NCBI RefSeq assembly: GCF_900109315.1
Contig: NZ_FOJC01000001.1
Coordinates: 1-64,000, forward strand
Reading direction: 5' to 3'
Length of the DNA: 64,000 nt
Source of the DNA: [Haemophilus] ducreyi
GTDB taxonomy: Bacteria > Pseudomonadota > Gammaproteobacteria > Enterobacterales > Pasteurellaceae
Numbering within the stretch: the first letter of the stretch is position 1; each line of letters begins with the position of its first letter. The position numbers and the translations under genes were made by a program. A model generated the notes under the pieces. That model did not search any database. It had not been told where the DNA came from and saw only the letters and a program-made list of their open reading frames with translations. Shown here piece by piece: positions 51,131 to 61,186 of the stretch.

Positions 51131-52303
51131 TTATTGCTCATCGCTGTTTGCTAATAGATCAATAACCGCTTGAGCTGCTTTTGAATCTGCATCACATTGA
51201 ATCATTTTATGTAAATCGGTGAAGCGTTGTTTTAATTCATTTTGTTGCTTTTTATTGTCGATATCATCTGCTAAATAATTACCCAGATACCAAGCTAAAT
51301 TTTCAGGGTTACATTCATCTTGGATCAATTCAGGCACTAACATATCATCAGCTAATAAATTGGGTAATGAAATATATTTTGTTTTGATCAAACGTTTTGC
51401 TAACCAATAGCTCGTTGGTTTTAGCTTATAACCGACGACCATCGGAGATTTACATAACATCGCTTCCAGTGCAGCTGTGCCAGAAGCTAATAACGTAGCA
51501 TCTGCCGCAATCATCGCTTGGCGAGCATTACCCTTTAGGATTTTGACCGGTAAGGAAGGCGCTACTCTCGCTTTGATTTGCTCAAATTGTTGGATACGTT
51601 GTTGATTGACTAATGGTACTAAGCATTGTAGATCAGGATATTTCTGTTTTAGTAGGAGCGCCGCTTTTAAGAATGGTTCAGCTAAAAAGTCTACTTCACT
51701 AGCACGACTGCCGGCTAGAATCGCTAAGTAACGTTGGTTTTCATCAATATTTAATATTTGGCACGCCTCAGTACGGTTAGGTTTCAGAGCAATTGCATCT
51801 GCCATAGTATGACCAATAAAACGACAAGCAAAATTAAAACGATCGTAAAAGGCTTTTTCGAATGGCAAAAAGGCCAGGACTAAATTTGTGGCACGTTTAA
51901 TTTTATGTATGCGATTATGACGCCATGCCCATACTGAAGGGCTCACATAGTGAATTGTTGTGATGCCCTTTGCTTTCAATTTTTGTTCAATTGTTAAATT
52001 GAAGTCAGGTGAGTCAATGCCAATAAATATATCAGGTTGTTGCTGAAGCATTGTTTGAATCACTTGTTTACGGCGTTTGAGTAAACGCGGTAAATGTTTG
52101 ACCACTTCAGCCAACCCCATCACCGCCAGCTCTTCCATATCAAACAATGTTTGACAGCCCGCTTGAATCATTTGAGGACCGGCTACGCCAATAAAACGTG
52201 CATTTGGGTAATGAATTTTTAGCGCGTTGATCAGCCCAGCGCCTAAAATATCACCAGAAATTTCACCAGCAACAAGTGCGATAAGCGGAGAGTCTTTTGA
52301 CAT
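51131..52303 (-). CDS. lpxB: Lipid-A-disaccharide synthase LpxB
   Basis: Joins UDP-diacylglucosamine and lipid X to make the lipid A disaccharide. 390 residues with [15 protein letters not shown] (about 10-24), [10 protein letters not shown] and the UDP-binding [26 protein letters not shown] at 52303 has TGAGG six bases ahead, better than the ATG at 52315. Here it is away from the usual lpxD-fabZ-lpxA neighbours, and sohB follows 34 bp later. Confidence 0.95.
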   Translation of the reverse strand: MSKDSPLIALVAGEISGDILGAGLINALKIHYPNARFIGVAGPQMIQAGCQTLFDMEELAVMGLAEVVKHLPRLLKRRKQVIQTMLQQQPDIFIGIDSPDFNLTIEQKLKAKGITTIHYVSPSVWAWRHNRIHKIKRATNLVLAFLPFEKAFYDRFNFACRFIGHTMADAIALKPNRTEACQILNIDENQRYLAILAGSRASEVDFLAEPFLKAALLLKQKYPDLQCLVPLVNQQRIQQFEQIKARVAPSLPVKILKGNARQAMIAADATLLASGTAALEAMLCKSPMVVGYKLKPTSYWLAKRLIKTKYISLPNLLADDMLVPELIQDECNPENLAWYLGNYLADDIDNKKQQNELKQRFTDLHKMIQCDADSKAAQAVIDLLANSDEQ

Positions 52304-52355
52304 AGGTAACCTCATTCAGAAAGTTATAAGCATTATAGCGAATTATCAATCAACA

Positions 52356-52408
52356 AAGCGGTCGATTTTTATTAAAATATGCTAAATGTATTAAAAAATC
52401 GATCGCTT
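52356..52408 (-). terminator. Uptake-word hairpin after asd
   Basis: AAGCGGTCGATTTTT (52356-52370) and AAAAATCGATCGCTT (52394-52408) are complementary over 15 bp with one mismatch. It lies 8 bases after the asd stop, between asd and lpxB on the minus strand. Confidence 0.6.
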
Positions 52409-52416
52409 AAATAATA

Positions 52417-53535
52417 TTAATTATTGGTTAATTGTACTAACATCCGGCGAATAGGTTCTGCTGCTCCCCACAATAATTGATCGCCAACCGTAAATGCGGA
52501 TAAATATTCAGGCCCCATTGCTAATTTACGTAGCCGCCCTACAGGAATAGCTAATGTGCCTGTCACTTTGGTTGGCGTTAATTCACGTAGTGTGGCTTCT
52601 TTATCATTTGGAATCACTTTTACCCATTCATTATGTTGAGCAATGATTTGCTCAATTTCAGCTAATGGTAAATCTTTTTTGAGTTTGATGGTAAATGCTT
52701 GGCTGTGACAACGTAAAGCACCAATTCGTACACATAAGCCATCTACTGCAATAGGTTTATTCGTTAAGCCAAGAATTTTATTTGTTTCGGCGTAGCCTTT
52801 CCATTCTTCTCTAGTTTGCCCCGTTTCTGGTAATAATTTATCAATCCAAGGAATTAGACTGCCTGCTAATGGTGCTCCAAAATGCTCAATAGGAAAGCTA
52901 TCATCACGCATTATGTCTGTTACTTTCCGTTCAATTGCTAAAATACACGTGGCGGGATCTGCTAACGTCGTTTGAACAGTTTTTTCTAGAATCCCCATTT
53001 GTGTTAGTAATTCACGCATATTCCGTGCACCGGCCCCTGAGGCTGCTTGATAGGTTGCAACAGAGACCCATTCCACTAAGCCTTTTTCGAATAAACCGCC
53101 AATTGCCATTAGCATTAAGCTAACAGTACAGTTACCACCAACAAAAGTTTTTATTCCTTTTTTTAGATTTTCTGTAATAACTTGTTGGTTAACAGGGTCT
53201 AATACAATAACTGCATCATCTTGCATACGTAGTGTTGATGCGGCATCAATCCAATAGCCATTCCAACCCGTTGCACGTAATTTAGGGTAAACTTCAGTGG
53301 TGTAATCACCACCTTGGCACGTGACGATAATGTCTAACTTTTTAAGTTCTTCAATATCAAACGCATTTTTTAAGTCGCCTGTTTCTTTATCAGCTAAATA
53401 AGGCGCTTTTTGACCGACTTGTGAGGTCGTGAAAAAAATGGGATTAATGTTTGCAAAGTCGTTTTCTTGGACCATACGATCCATTAAAACTGAGCCTACC
53501 ATACCACGCCAACCAATAAAACCAACATTTTGCAT
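52417..53535 (-). CDS. asd: Aspartate-semialdehyde dehydrogenase
   Basis: Reduces aspartyl phosphate to the semialdehyde, the branch point to lysine/diaminopimelate, threonine and methionine. 372 residues: NADP-binding [18 protein letters not shown] at the N-terminus, the catalytic Cys in GNCTVSLM (about 135) and [18 protein letters not shown] at 53535 has TTAGGAG upstream and starts at the conserved [11 protein letters not shown]; the frame extends upstream without support. Confidence 0.96.
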   Translation of the reverse strand: MQNVGFIGWRGMVGSVLMDRMVQENDFANINPIFFTTSQVGQKAPYLADKETGDLKNAFDIEELKKLDIIVTCQGGDYTTEVYPKLRATGWNGYWIDAASTLRMQDDAVIVLDPVNQQVITENLKKGIKTFVGGNCTVSLMLMAIGGLFEKGLVEWVSVATYQAASGAGARNMRELLTQMGILEKTVQTTLADPATCILAIERKVTDIMRDDSFPIEHFGAPLAGSLIPWIDKLLPETGQTREEWKGYAETNKILGLTNKPIAVDGLCVRIGALRCHSQAFTIKLKKDLPLAEIEQIIAQHNEWVKVIPNDKEATLRELTPTKVTGTLAIPVGRLRKLAMGPEYLSAFTVGDQLLWGAAEPIRRMLVQLTNN

Positions 53536-53657
53536 TTGTGTTGCTCCTAATATGAAGATGAATAGATTACGTTCTAATTTTCGCTGTTGCAAATAGGGCT
53601 GATAAATACAGGATTTTATATGAAAATGCAAATACATTTCTGGTCGAAAGTAAATCT

Positions 53658-53686
53658 TTGCATAAATCGATCGTTATCAGTAAAAT
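53658..53686 (+). promoter_or_regulatory. Promoter of sodC
   Basis: TTGCAT (53658-53663), a 17-bp spacer and TAAAAT (53681-53686), with the start near 53693. AAGGAG (53716-53721) is the ribosome site before ATG 53727. Confidence 0.65.
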
Positions 53687-53726
53687 AATGCTAGCTAATC
53701 ATGGCTTTATTTAATAAGGAGATAAA

Positions 53727-54326
53727 ATGAAATTAACGAACGTCGCGTTATTCTCACTTGGCTTATTTAGTTTTTCATCAGTGGCTTTAGCACATGGCGA
53801 TCATATGCATAATCATGATACCAAGATGGATACAATGTCTAAAGATATGATGTCAATGGAAAAAATTGTAGTGCCAGTGCAGCAATTAGATCCACAAAAT
53901 GGTAATAAAGATGTTGGTACAGTAGAAATTACTGAATCTGCATATGGTTTAGTATTTACACCAAAATTACACGATTTAGCCCACGGATTACATGGCTTCC
54001 ATATTCACGAAAAACCAAGCTGTGAACCAAAAGAAAAAGACGGTAAATTAGTAGCAGGTTTAGGTTCTGGTGGCCATTGGGATCCAAAGCAGACTAAGAA
54101 ACATGGCTATCCTTGGTCAGATGATGCACACATGGGCGATTTACCGGCATTATTTGTGATGCATGATGGTTCAGCAACAACGCCTGTATTGGCACCACGC
54201 CTTAAAAAATTAGCAGAAGTTAAAGGCCACTCTTTAATGATTCACGCAGGTGGTGATAACCACTTAGATCACCCAGCACCACTTGGCGGTGGGGGTCCTC
54301 GTATGGCATGCGGTGTAATTAAATAA
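53727..54326 (+). CDS. sodC: Periplasmic Cu/Zn superoxide dismutase
   Basis: Removes superoxide in the periplasm, a known protection against host phagocyte oxidants. 199 residues with signal peptide (about 1-22), then a His/Met-rich extension (HGDHMHNHD and following, about 23-48) and the dismutase domain. Metal ligands are visible in [39 protein letters not shown] and [24 protein letters not shown]; the two Cys form the structural disulfide. Single gene with its own promoter and terminator. The His/Met extension may bind copper. Confidence 0.96.
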   Translation: MKLTNVALFSLGLFSFSSVALAHGDHMHNHDTKMDTMSKDMMSMEKIVVPVQQLDPQNGNKDVGTVEITESAYGLVFTPKLHDLAHGLHGFHIHEKPSCEPKEKDGKLVAGLGSGGHWDPKQTKKHGYPWSDDAHMGDLPALFVMHDGSATTPVLAPRLKKLAEVKGHSLMIHAGGDNHLDHPAPLGGGGPRMACGVIK

Positions 54327-54343
54327 TTGATTTGCCATAACGA

Positions 54344-54376
54344 AAAAGGGGCGTTGAGCGTCCCTTTTATGTTTTT
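54344..54376 (+). terminator. Terminator of sodC
   Basis: AAAAGGGGCG (54344-54353) pairs with CGTCCCTTTT (54359-54368) with one G-T pair, loop TTGAG, followed by ATGTTTTT. The hairpin overlaps the last bases of convergent recF. Confidence 0.85.
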
Positions 54377-55449
54377 AATTTACCCTCTTTAAGGTGAAAT
54401 AATTTGTCTTGCGCATATTCTTGCCAATGCATTTGATTAAGTTGTTTAGCAGTGATTGCAGTCACAAATACTTGTGAACCGGTTTCACGTAAACGATGTG
54501 CAAGTAATTCGCGCTTCGTTGGATCAAGCTCTGAGGCGAAATCATCAATTAAGAATAAACATTGACGTTTTTTTTGGGTAACTAAGTATTCTCCTTGTGC
54601 TAAACGTAAAGCACACATTAATAATTTTAATTGCCCTCGTGATAATACATCTTCAACCGGTAAGCCATTTGCTTTAAAACGGAAATCAGCTTTTTGTGGG
54701 CCTACCATAGTATAGCCAATATTCTGATCACGCTCAAAACCTTGCCTTAACACATCAGCATAATCAGCCCCATTTTCCCAACCTTGATGAAAACTTACAC
54801 GAATTGGTAGTTCAGGTAAGAAAAAGTGGCAAGTTTTCTCGATTTCTGGACGTAATGCTTCAGCATATTCGGTTCGCATTTTTGTTACTAAATGAGCTAA
54901 ACGCACTAATTCAATATCCCAGGCCTTTAATTCTGAGTAAAATTTCACCTGTGGTAATGCGGCATTACGTTGTTTCAGTATTCGTTTTAAATTTGCCCAA
55001 TAGCTATAAAATTCAAGATGTTGGTGAAATAGCCCCCAATCTAAAAATGCTCTGCGATAGCTAGGCCCACCATTTAATAAGGTTAATCCTTCAGGTGTAA
55101 TAACTTGCATAGGTAACAAATGCGCTAAATCAGCTATTTTCTTGCCATCTTCACCATTAATTTTTAGTAATGTATCGCCGGCACGATTTTTTTGTAAGCC
55201 AACAGACCATTGATGTTGCGTTTCATCAATTTTACTGTGTAAGACAAAATTTTCCGCATGATGATGGATAATTCTATTGCTGATATGGCTTTTAAAAGAA
55301 CGGCCGTGGCCTAGGTAAAAAATAGCTTCTAATAAGCTAGTCTTGCCACTTCCATTGTGGCCGACAATAAAATTAAAATCGGGGCTTAGCTCAAGATCAA
55401 TGGCTTGTAGATTGCGGAAATTATTGATGAGTAAACGAGATAAGGGCAT
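54367..55449 (-). CDS. recF: Recombination mediator RecF
   Basis: ATP-binding protein that helps load RecA at gaps. 360 residues with Walker A GHNGSGKTSLLEAI (about 30-43), SRGQLKLLMCALRLAQG signature (about 279-295) and Walker B CLFLIDDFASELD. Third gene of dnaA-dnaN-recF, 61 bp after dnaN. Confidence 0.96.
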   Translation of the reverse strand: MPLSRLLINNFRNLQAIDLELSPDFNFIVGHNGSGKTSLLEAIFYLGHGRSFKSHISNRIIHHHAENFVLHSKIDETQHQWSVGLQKNRAGDTLLKINGEDGKKIADLAHLLPMQVITPEGLTLLNGGPSYRRAFLDWGLFHQHLEFYSYWANLKRILKQRNAALPQVKFYSELKAWDIELVRLAHLVTKMRTEYAEALRPEIEKTCHFFLPELPIRVSFHQGWENGADYADVLRQGFERDQNIGYTMVGPQKADFRFKANGLPVEDVLSRGQLKLLMCALRLAQGEYLVTQKKRQCLFLIDDFASELDPTKRELLAHRLRETGSQVFVTAITAKQLNQMHWQEYAQDKLFHLKEGKLKT

Positions 55450-55510
55450 ATAATATTTAAAGGATTTTTGTTTGTGGCTTTCAGTCGTTTAAAGAAAGCC
55501 ACTATAAAAA

Positions 55511-56614
55511 TTATAAGCGCATTGGCATAATGACATATTCTGCTGTACTGTTCTCACAATCTTCAATTAAACAGCTTGAGCTTGCATCGACTAAGTTAAA
55601 ACGTACGCGTTCACATTTCAGCGTATTTAATACGTCTAATAAATAGCTTACATTAAAGCCTATTTCCATTGCGGTATTCTGGTATGCCACGTCAATAATT
55701 TCTTCTGCTTCTTCTTGTTCTGGATTGTTAGCCGTAATTTTCAACATATTTTCACTTAAGGCTAAACGTACACCGTGGAATTTTTCATTAGAAAGAATAG
55801 CCGCTCGCATTAATGCACGTTTTAACATTTCGGTTTCGGCCTCTAAAATACGATCTGCATTACGTGGTAATACTCTGCGGTAATCAGGGAAACGACCATC
55901 AATTAATTTTGAGGTAAAGACAACGCCATTCATTGATATTCGTAAATTATTCGTGCCTATTTCTAAGCGGACAGGATCAGCCGTCATAGATAATATCCGT
56001 GATAATTCTAATACGGCTTTGCGGGGGACAATCACTGAATGGGTTGTCAGTTCTTGGCTGAGGGCCATAGTACATACGGCTAAACGGTGGCCATCAGTTG
56101 CTACAGTACGTAATAAATTACCTTCTGTTTCAAATTTCATACCGTTTAAGAAATAGCGAGCGTCTTGATTTGCCATTGAGAATTGTGTGGCATCAATTAA
56201 ACGAGAAAGTGTTGATTGTTCCATACTAAAATCAACTTCAGGTTTCCAATCCATTAAATTTGGATAATCGCTAGCGGGTAAAGTCGCTAAGTTAAATTTG
56301 CTACGATCAGCTCGGATTAATGCACGATCTTGTTCAAACTGAATAGAAATGAGGCTGTTTTCAGGTAAACTGCGACAAATATCAAGCCATTTTTTGGCTG
56401 GAAGAGTAAATTTGCCACTAAAATCAACCGCTTGTTCAAGTTCGGCTTGAGTTGTTAATTCTACTTCCAGGTCTGTGCCCGTTAATGACAAGCGAGATCC
56501 GTTAATGTCGAGTAAAATATTATTAATGACAGGCAAGGTAGGGCGGCTGCTTAATACGCCACAGACTTGTTGTAAAGGTTTAAGTAACTGTTCTCTGGTA
56601 ATCGTAAGTTGCAT
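55511..56614 (-). CDS. dnaN: DNA polymerase III beta subunit (sliding clamp)
   Basis: Ring-shaped processivity clamp and the partner of Hda. 367 residues in three similar domains. The N-terminal MQLTITREQLLKPLQQVCGVLSSRPTLPVINNILL and C-terminal AEYVIMPMRL are the family ends. It follows dnaA by 17 bp and is surely co-transcribed with it. Confidence 0.98.
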   Translation of the reverse strand: MQLTITREQLLKPLQQVCGVLSSRPTLPVINNILLDINGSRLSLTGTDLEVELTTQAELEQAVDFSGKFTLPAKKWLDICRSLPENSLISIQFEQDRALIRADRSKFNLATLPASDYPNLMDWKPEVDFSMEQSTLSRLIDATQFSMANQDARYFLNGMKFETEGNLLRTVATDGHRLAVCTMALSQELTTHSVIVPRKAVLELSRILSMTADPVRLEIGTNNLRISMNGVVFTSKLIDGRFPDYRRVLPRNADRILEAETEMLKRALMRAAILSNEKFHGVRLALSENMLKITANNPEQEEAEEIIDVAYQNTAMEIGFNVSYLLDVLNTLKCERVRFNLVDASSSCLIEDCENSTAEYVIMPMRL

Positions 56615-56631
56615 AATAATCCCTTTATCAT

Positions 56632-57966
56632 CTAAGACGATAATTTGCGAGTTAAATTAGTATAGTCTTCTTGAATACTGTTGTCAGTATCACGTAATTC
56701 ATTGATGGTTTTGCAAGCGTGCATCACCGTTGTATGATCACGACCGCCAAATTCTCGCCCAATTTCAGGCAAACTATGACTAGTTAATTCTTTGGCTAAT
56801 GCCATCGCCATTTGGCGCGGTCTTGCGATAGAGCGTGTACGGCTTTTGGATTTTAAATCTGCCATTTTGATATTGTAATATTCTGCTACAATTTTCTGAA
56901 TATTTTCAATCGTCACTAAGTGATCATAAGAGGCGATTAAATCTTTTAACGTTTCTCGTACCGCGTCAATGGTAATTTGTCGTTTAGTAAAGTTACACCA
57001 AGCGGTGACACGATTAATTGCACCTTCTAATTCACGTACGTTAGTTCTTAATTTTTGACCAAGATAAAAGGCGACTTCTTCAGGCAGTTCTACATTTCGC
57101 TCTTCGGCTTTTTTCATCAAAATTGCCACACGTGTTTCTAACTCAGGTGGCTCAATGGCGGTACTAACGCCCCAATTTAAGCGTGATTTAATTCGTTCTT
57201 CAATATTTTCGATGTTTTTAGGGAAATGATCCGAAGCGAGGATAATTTGTTTATTTCGTTCAAATAAGGAATTAAATGTATGGAAAAATTCTTCTTGCGA
57301 AGCCTCTTTTTTGGCAAAAAATTGGATATCATCAATCATTAATACATCTAACGAACGATAGAATTTTTTAAAATTTTCGATGGTGTTGCTTTTAAGTGCT
57401 TTTACCATATCTTGCACAAAGCGTTCAGAATGAATGTACACGACGCGTGCTTGTGGATTACGTTTTAGAATTTCATTACCGACCGCATGTAGTAAATGTG
57501 TTTTACCTAAACCGGTGCCACCATAAAGTGAAAATGGATTGCAATGGCTTTCCCCCGGATTATCTGCAACTTGTTGTGCAACTGCTTTGGCAAGTTGGTT
57601 TGACTTACCTTGTACAAAATTATCAAATGTTAGGCGGCCATTTAATCCAGTTTTAAACTTATGAATGGTATCTTGAGCTAATTCTTCTTTATTGGTTGAG
57701 GAAGCGGATAGATTCTGTTCAGTAGGTTTATTTCCAACACGAATCGTAATTTTAAGCTGTTCGTTTTTTGATAAAAAGCGAGCTAAATCAATAATTTCGG
57801 TTAAGAATTTATCTTTTACCCAATTTTCAACAAATGGATTTTGAGCATAGAGTGTTAGTTCTTCATTGGCGAAGCTTGCTTGTAAAGGACGTAGCCAAGT
57901 GCTGTAATCAATTGGTGAAACTTTCGTTTGTAAGTGATTAAGACAATCAGACCAAAGAGAAGACAC
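56632..57966 (-). CDS. dnaA: Chromosomal replication initiator DnaA
   Basis: AAA+ initiator that binds DnaA boxes at oriC and opens the duplex. 444 residues: domain I ([12 protein letters not shown]...), a linker, Walker [16 protein letters not shown], Walker [11 protein letters not shown], and C-terminal DNA-binding [16 protein letters not shown] chose GTG at 57966, which has GGAG six bases upstream and yields the usual SSLW N-terminus; a TTG 12 bases earlier has no ribosome site. The divergent neighbour is eptA, not rpmH as in many genomes, and no cluster of DnaA boxes lies upstream. Confidence 0.97.
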   Translation of the reverse strand: MSSLWSDCLNHLQTKVSPIDYSTWLRPLQASFANEELTLYAQNPFVENWVKDKFLTEIIDLARFLSKNEQLKITIRVGNKPTEQNLSASSTNKEELAQDTIHKFKTGLNGRLTFDNFVQGKSNQLAKAVAQQVADNPGESHCNPFSLYGGTGLGKTHLLHAVGNEILKRNPQARVVYIHSERFVQDMVKALKSNTIENFKKFYRSLDVLMIDDIQFFAKKEASQEEFFHTFNSLFERNKQIILASDHFPKNIENIEERIKSRLNWGVSTAIEPPELETRVAILMKKAEERNVELPEEVAFYLGQKLRTNVRELEGAINRVTAWCNFTKRQITIDAVRETLKDLIASYDHLVTIENIQKIVAEYYNIKMADLKSKSRTRSIARPRQMAMALAKELTSHSLPEIGREFGGRDHTTVMHACKTINELRDTDNSIQEDYTNLTRKLSS

Positions 57967-58067
57967 GATTTGCTCCAAAGGAAAAAAGTTAAAATGAACC
58001 TATAATAATACCTTAAAATCCTGTGGAAATCTTGTAGATTTTTATCAAAAATCGTACTTTTTAATGA

Positions 58068-58097
58068 TTGACAATCAACGATTAGCCAGAATAAATA
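58068..58097 (+). promoter_or_regulatory. Possible promoter of eptA
   Basis: A perfect TTGACA (58068-58073), an 18-bp spacer and TAAATA (58092-58097) in the 237-bp dnaA-eptA gap, about 105 bp before the gene. AT-rich DNA follows. Confidence 0.5.
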
Positions 58098-58203
58098 TGA
58101 TTTAACCTATTATATATTTTATTTATTGCTAATTTGTTGGTTGTAAAATATCCTTAATAGCTTGATAGGCATTATTGCTTATGTTTTTATACAAAGGAAT
58201 TTT

Positions 58204-59859
58204 ATGAAATTTAAATGTTCAACTTGGCAGCTTTCCTCTACTCAATTAGTTGCTATTGTTTCTTTCTATCTTACAGCTGTGCTTAACATTCCGTTTTTTC
58301 GTGAAAGTTTCAAGCTTTATGAGTTTACTCAGACATCTGCTGATTATTTTATTTATACGATGCCATTAGTGCTTTTTGTTGCACTTAATATTGTTCTTAA
58401 TATTCTTGCATTACCGATTGTACATAAAATTATTATCCCTCTGTTATTAATATTAGGCAGTGCTATTAGTTATAACTCATTATTTTTTAATGTTTATTTT
58501 GACCGTAATATGCTGAATAATGTGTTACAAACAAATGTGGCAGAAAGTTATCGAATGTTGACACCTAGCTATTTAGCTTGGTTATTTTGTTTGGGGATTT
58601 TACCAGCGTTAGTTTACCTCAATATCAAAATAAAATATCGTAAATGGTATAAAGAAATAGCGGTCAGATTAGCCACTATTTTTGCAGCCTCTTTAGTTAT
58701 TGGCTTGATTGCTTCACAGTATTATCAGAGCTATGCTTCATTTTTCCGTAATCATAAATACCTTACGCATTTAATTGTGCCAAGTAATTTTGTTGGGGCC
58801 ACCATCGGCAAAATTAAGCGTGATCGTTTAGCGAACCAACCGTTTATCAAACAAGCGGAACAGGTGAAAATGCTGAAAAAGGATAACTATCGCACCGTAA
58901 GTGTTATTGTTGTTGGTGAAACAACACGAGCGGCAAACTGGGGATTAAGTGGTTATGCACGTCAAACTACGCCTAAAATGGCAGCGCGAATAGCACAAGG
59001 CGATAATCTATTTAATTTTAGTGAAGTAACCAGTTGTGGAACGGCTACGGCAGTTTCTGTACCTTGTTTATTCTCGTCGCAAACCCGTAAGCAATATGAT
59101 GAAGTTATCGCTAAAAATCAGGATAATTTGATTGATATTCTCAATCGTGCGGGCGTGAAAATCGTTTGGATACAAAATAATAGTGACAGTAAGAATGTAG
59201 CGGACCGAATTGGTGAAATTAATGTATTTAAAGGCGTAGAATCACCATTATGTGTAGATGGTGAATGCCAAGATAATATTATGTTGCCTGAATTAGATAA
59301 AGCGTTGGCTGAAAATCCAACGCAAGATCTTGTGGTAGTATTACATACGATCGGTAGCCATGGACCAACTTACTATGAACGTTATACAGAAGCGGAGCGT
59401 TTATTCACACCTACTTGTGATACAAATAACATTAATAAATGCAGTAGAGAAGAATTAGTCAATACTTATGACAATAGCGTGGTTTATCTTGATCAATTTC
59501 TTGATAAAGTGATTGAGCGGTTAGAAGCGCATAATGAGTGGAAAAGTAGCCTATATTATTTCTCTGATCACGGTGAATCATTAGGTGAAAAAGGTATTTA
59601 TTTGCATGGTACTCCTTATGCTTTTGCACCAGAAGAGCAAACGCATATCCCAATGTTGTTATGGTTTTCACCTACTTGGATAAAACATAAACCTTTTGAT
59701 TTAGCGTGTGTGCGAAAAAATGCGGCAAAAGCTTATTCTCATGATAATGTTTTCCATACAGTCTTTAGCTTAATGGATATAGATATGAGTAAAGCATCAT
59801 TACCTATGTATGATAAAAAACTAGATATGTTGGCTGAATGTGCTCATAAAGTAGAATAA
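58204..59859 (+). CDS. eptA: Lipid A phosphoethanolamine transferase (EptA family)
   Basis: Transfers phosphoethanolamine from phosphatidylethanolamine to lipid A (or LOS core), lowering its negative charge. 551 residues with about five N-terminal membrane helices (to about 195) and a periplasmic sulfatase-fold domain. Motifs: VVGETTRAANWGLSGY (metal Glu), TSCGTATAVSVPC with the nucleophilic Thr at about 280-282, and YFSDHGESLGEKGIYLHG (Asp/His metal ligands). ATG at 58204 has AAAGGA upstream. The exact acceptor sugar cannot be read from sequence. Confidence 0.92.
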   Translation: MKFKCSTWQLSSTQLVAIVSFYLTAVLNIPFFRESFKLYEFTQTSADYFIYTMPLVLFVALNIVLNILALPIVHKIIIPLLLILGSAISYNSLFFNVYFDRNMLNNVLQTNVAESYRMLTPSYLAWLFCLGILPALVYLNIKIKYRKWYKEIAVRLATIFAASLVIGLIASQYYQSYASFFRNHKYLTHLIVPSNFVGATIGKIKRDRLANQPFIKQAEQVKMLKKDNYRTVSVIVVGETTRAANWGLSGYARQTTPKMAARIAQGDNLFNFSEVTSCGTATAVSVPCLFSSQTRKQYDEVIAKNQDNLIDILNRAGVKIVWIQNNSDSKNVADRIGEINVFKGVESPLCVDGECQDNIMLPELDKALAENPTQDLVVVLHTIGSHGPTYYERYTEAERLFTPTCDTNNINKCSREELVNTYDNSVVYLDQFLDKVIERLEAHNEWKSSLYYFSDHGESLGEKGIYLHGTPYAFAPEEQTHIPMLLWFSPTWIKHKPFDLACVRKNAAKAYSHDNVFHTVFSLMDIDMSKASLPMYDKKLDMLAECAHKVE

Positions 59860-59863
59860 TATG

Positions 59864-59910
59864 CTTGTAAGCGGCTTTTTTAGCAAAATTTTTGTAAAAA
59901 AGACCGCTTA
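59864..59910 (+). terminator. Uptake-word terminator after eptA
   Basis: TAAGCGGCTTTTTTA (59868 on) pairs with AAAAAAGACCGCTTA (to 59910), and outer CTTGTA/TACAAG arms extend it. It lies a few bases after the eptA stop and is followed by TTTTCT. Confidence 0.7.
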
Positions 59911-59941
59911 TTTTCTACAAGCAATTCAAGTAAATTTCCGC

Positions 59942-59947
59942 TATAAT
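59942..59947 (+). promoter_or_regulatory. -10 element ahead of prfA
   Basis: A perfect TATAAT 41 bp before prfA, with no good -35 at 16-18 bp. Likely start near 59954. Confidence 0.45.
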
Positions 59948-59987
59948 CCCTACTATTTTATATCTACATTTAACCCAATAGAGAACA

Positions 59988-61070
59988 ATGAAAGCATCTA
60001 TTATTCATAAATTAGACTGTTTAAGTGAACGACACGAAGAATTACAAGCATTATTAGGCGATGCTTTAGTGATTGCCGATCAAGATAAATTCCGCGCTTA
60101 TTCAAAAGAATATGCACAATTAGAAGAAGTAGTGGCAACCTTCAACCGTTGGAAAAAACTCAATAGCGATATTGAAGAGGCTGAGTTATTATTAGATGAT
60201 CCTGATATGAAAGAAATGGCAACAGAAGAGATTGCTCAGAATAAAGCCGAAATAGAATGCCTTGAACAACATTTACAGATTTTATTGTTACCTAAAGATC
60301 CGAATGATGAATATAACGCCTTCTTAGAAATCCGAGCCGGTACTGGCGGTGATGAAGCGGGTATTTTTGCGGGTGATTTATATCGTATGTACAGCCGTTA
60401 TGCAGAAAGTAAACGTTGGCGGATCGAAGAAATGTCCGCTAACGAAAGTGAACAAGGCGGTTATAAAGAAATTATTGTAAAAATTTCTGGTGAAAGCGTT
60501 TATGGTCAGCTTAAATTTGAATCAGGTGGTCACCGTGTGCAACGGGTACCTAAAACTGAATCGCAAGGCCGTATTCATACTTCTGCTTGTACAGTTGCGG
60601 TAATGCCAGAATTACCAGAATCTGAAATGCCAGAAATTAATCCTGCCGATTTACGGATTGATACTTATCGATCATCTGGTGCAGGTGGTCAGCACGTTAA
60701 TACGACCGATTCTGCGGTCAGGATTACGCACTTGCCAACAGGCATTGTGGTAGAATGTCAAGACGAACGTTCGCAACATAAAAATAAAGCAAAAGCACTC
60801 GCCGTGTTAGCGTCACGGATTGTGCAAGTTGAGCAAGAACGTCAAGCAATGGCACAAGCAGATACACGCCGTAATTTATTAGGAACAGGTGACCGTTCAG
60901 ATAAGATTCGTACTTATAATTATCCTCAAGGGCGGGTAACAGATCACCGTATCAACTTGACGGTTTACCGTTTAGATGAAGTGATGAATGGTAAAATTGA
61001 TGAATTAATTCAACCGATTATCACCGAATATCAAGCGGATCAATTAGCGGCATTATCAGATCAGGCTTAA
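59988..61070 (+). CDS. prfA: Peptide chain release factor 1
   Basis: Reads UAG and UAA stop codons. 360 residues with the universal GGQ in [20 protein letters not shown] (about 226-245), whose Gln is methylated by PrmC, encoded just downstream. The anticodon-like PxT region lies in the ...[10 protein letters not shown] stretch before it. First gene of prfA-prmC-sirB1-kdsA. Confidence 0.97.
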   Translation: MKASIIHKLDCLSERHEELQALLGDALVIADQDKFRAYSKEYAQLEEVVATFNRWKKLNSDIEEAELLLDDPDMKEMATEEIAQNKAEIECLEQHLQILLLPKDPNDEYNAFLEIRAGTGGDEAGIFAGDLYRMYSRYAESKRWRIEEMSANESEQGGYKEIIVKISGESVYGQLKFESGGHRVQRVPKTESQGRIHTSACTVAVMPELPESEMPEINPADLRIDTYRSSGAGGQHVNTTDSAVRITHLPTGIVVECQDERSQHKNKAKALAVLASRIVQVEQERQAMAQADTRRNLLGTGDRSDKIRTYNYPQGRVTDHRINLTVYRLDEVMNGKIDELIQPIITEYQADQLAALSDQA

Positions 61071-61075
61071 TGGTT

Positions 61076-61100
61076 AAGGTGAGGTTACTCACCTTTTTTA
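61076..61100 (+). terminator. Terminator after prfA
   Basis: AAGGTGAG (61076-61083), loop GTTA, CTCACCTT (61088-61095), then TTTTTA. It lies right after the prfA stop, so prmC would need readthrough or its own promoter. Confidence 0.88.
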
Positions 61101-61186
61101 TTTTGGTAAAATCAATATTACCACTACTTGTGAGCGCCATAGCGTTCAGTAAGCGGTTTAATTTAGCGTAAATTTTGCAAAAAAGA

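Noticed and set aside
53536-53657. Lysine riboswitch in front of asd
   Set aside because: Too short and without the conserved lysine-element helices; only a simple leader with TTAGGAG is seen.
57979-58161. oriC upstream of dnaA
   Set aside because: AT-rich, but only one poor DnaA-box-like word and no cluster; in this family the origin is usually away from dnaA.
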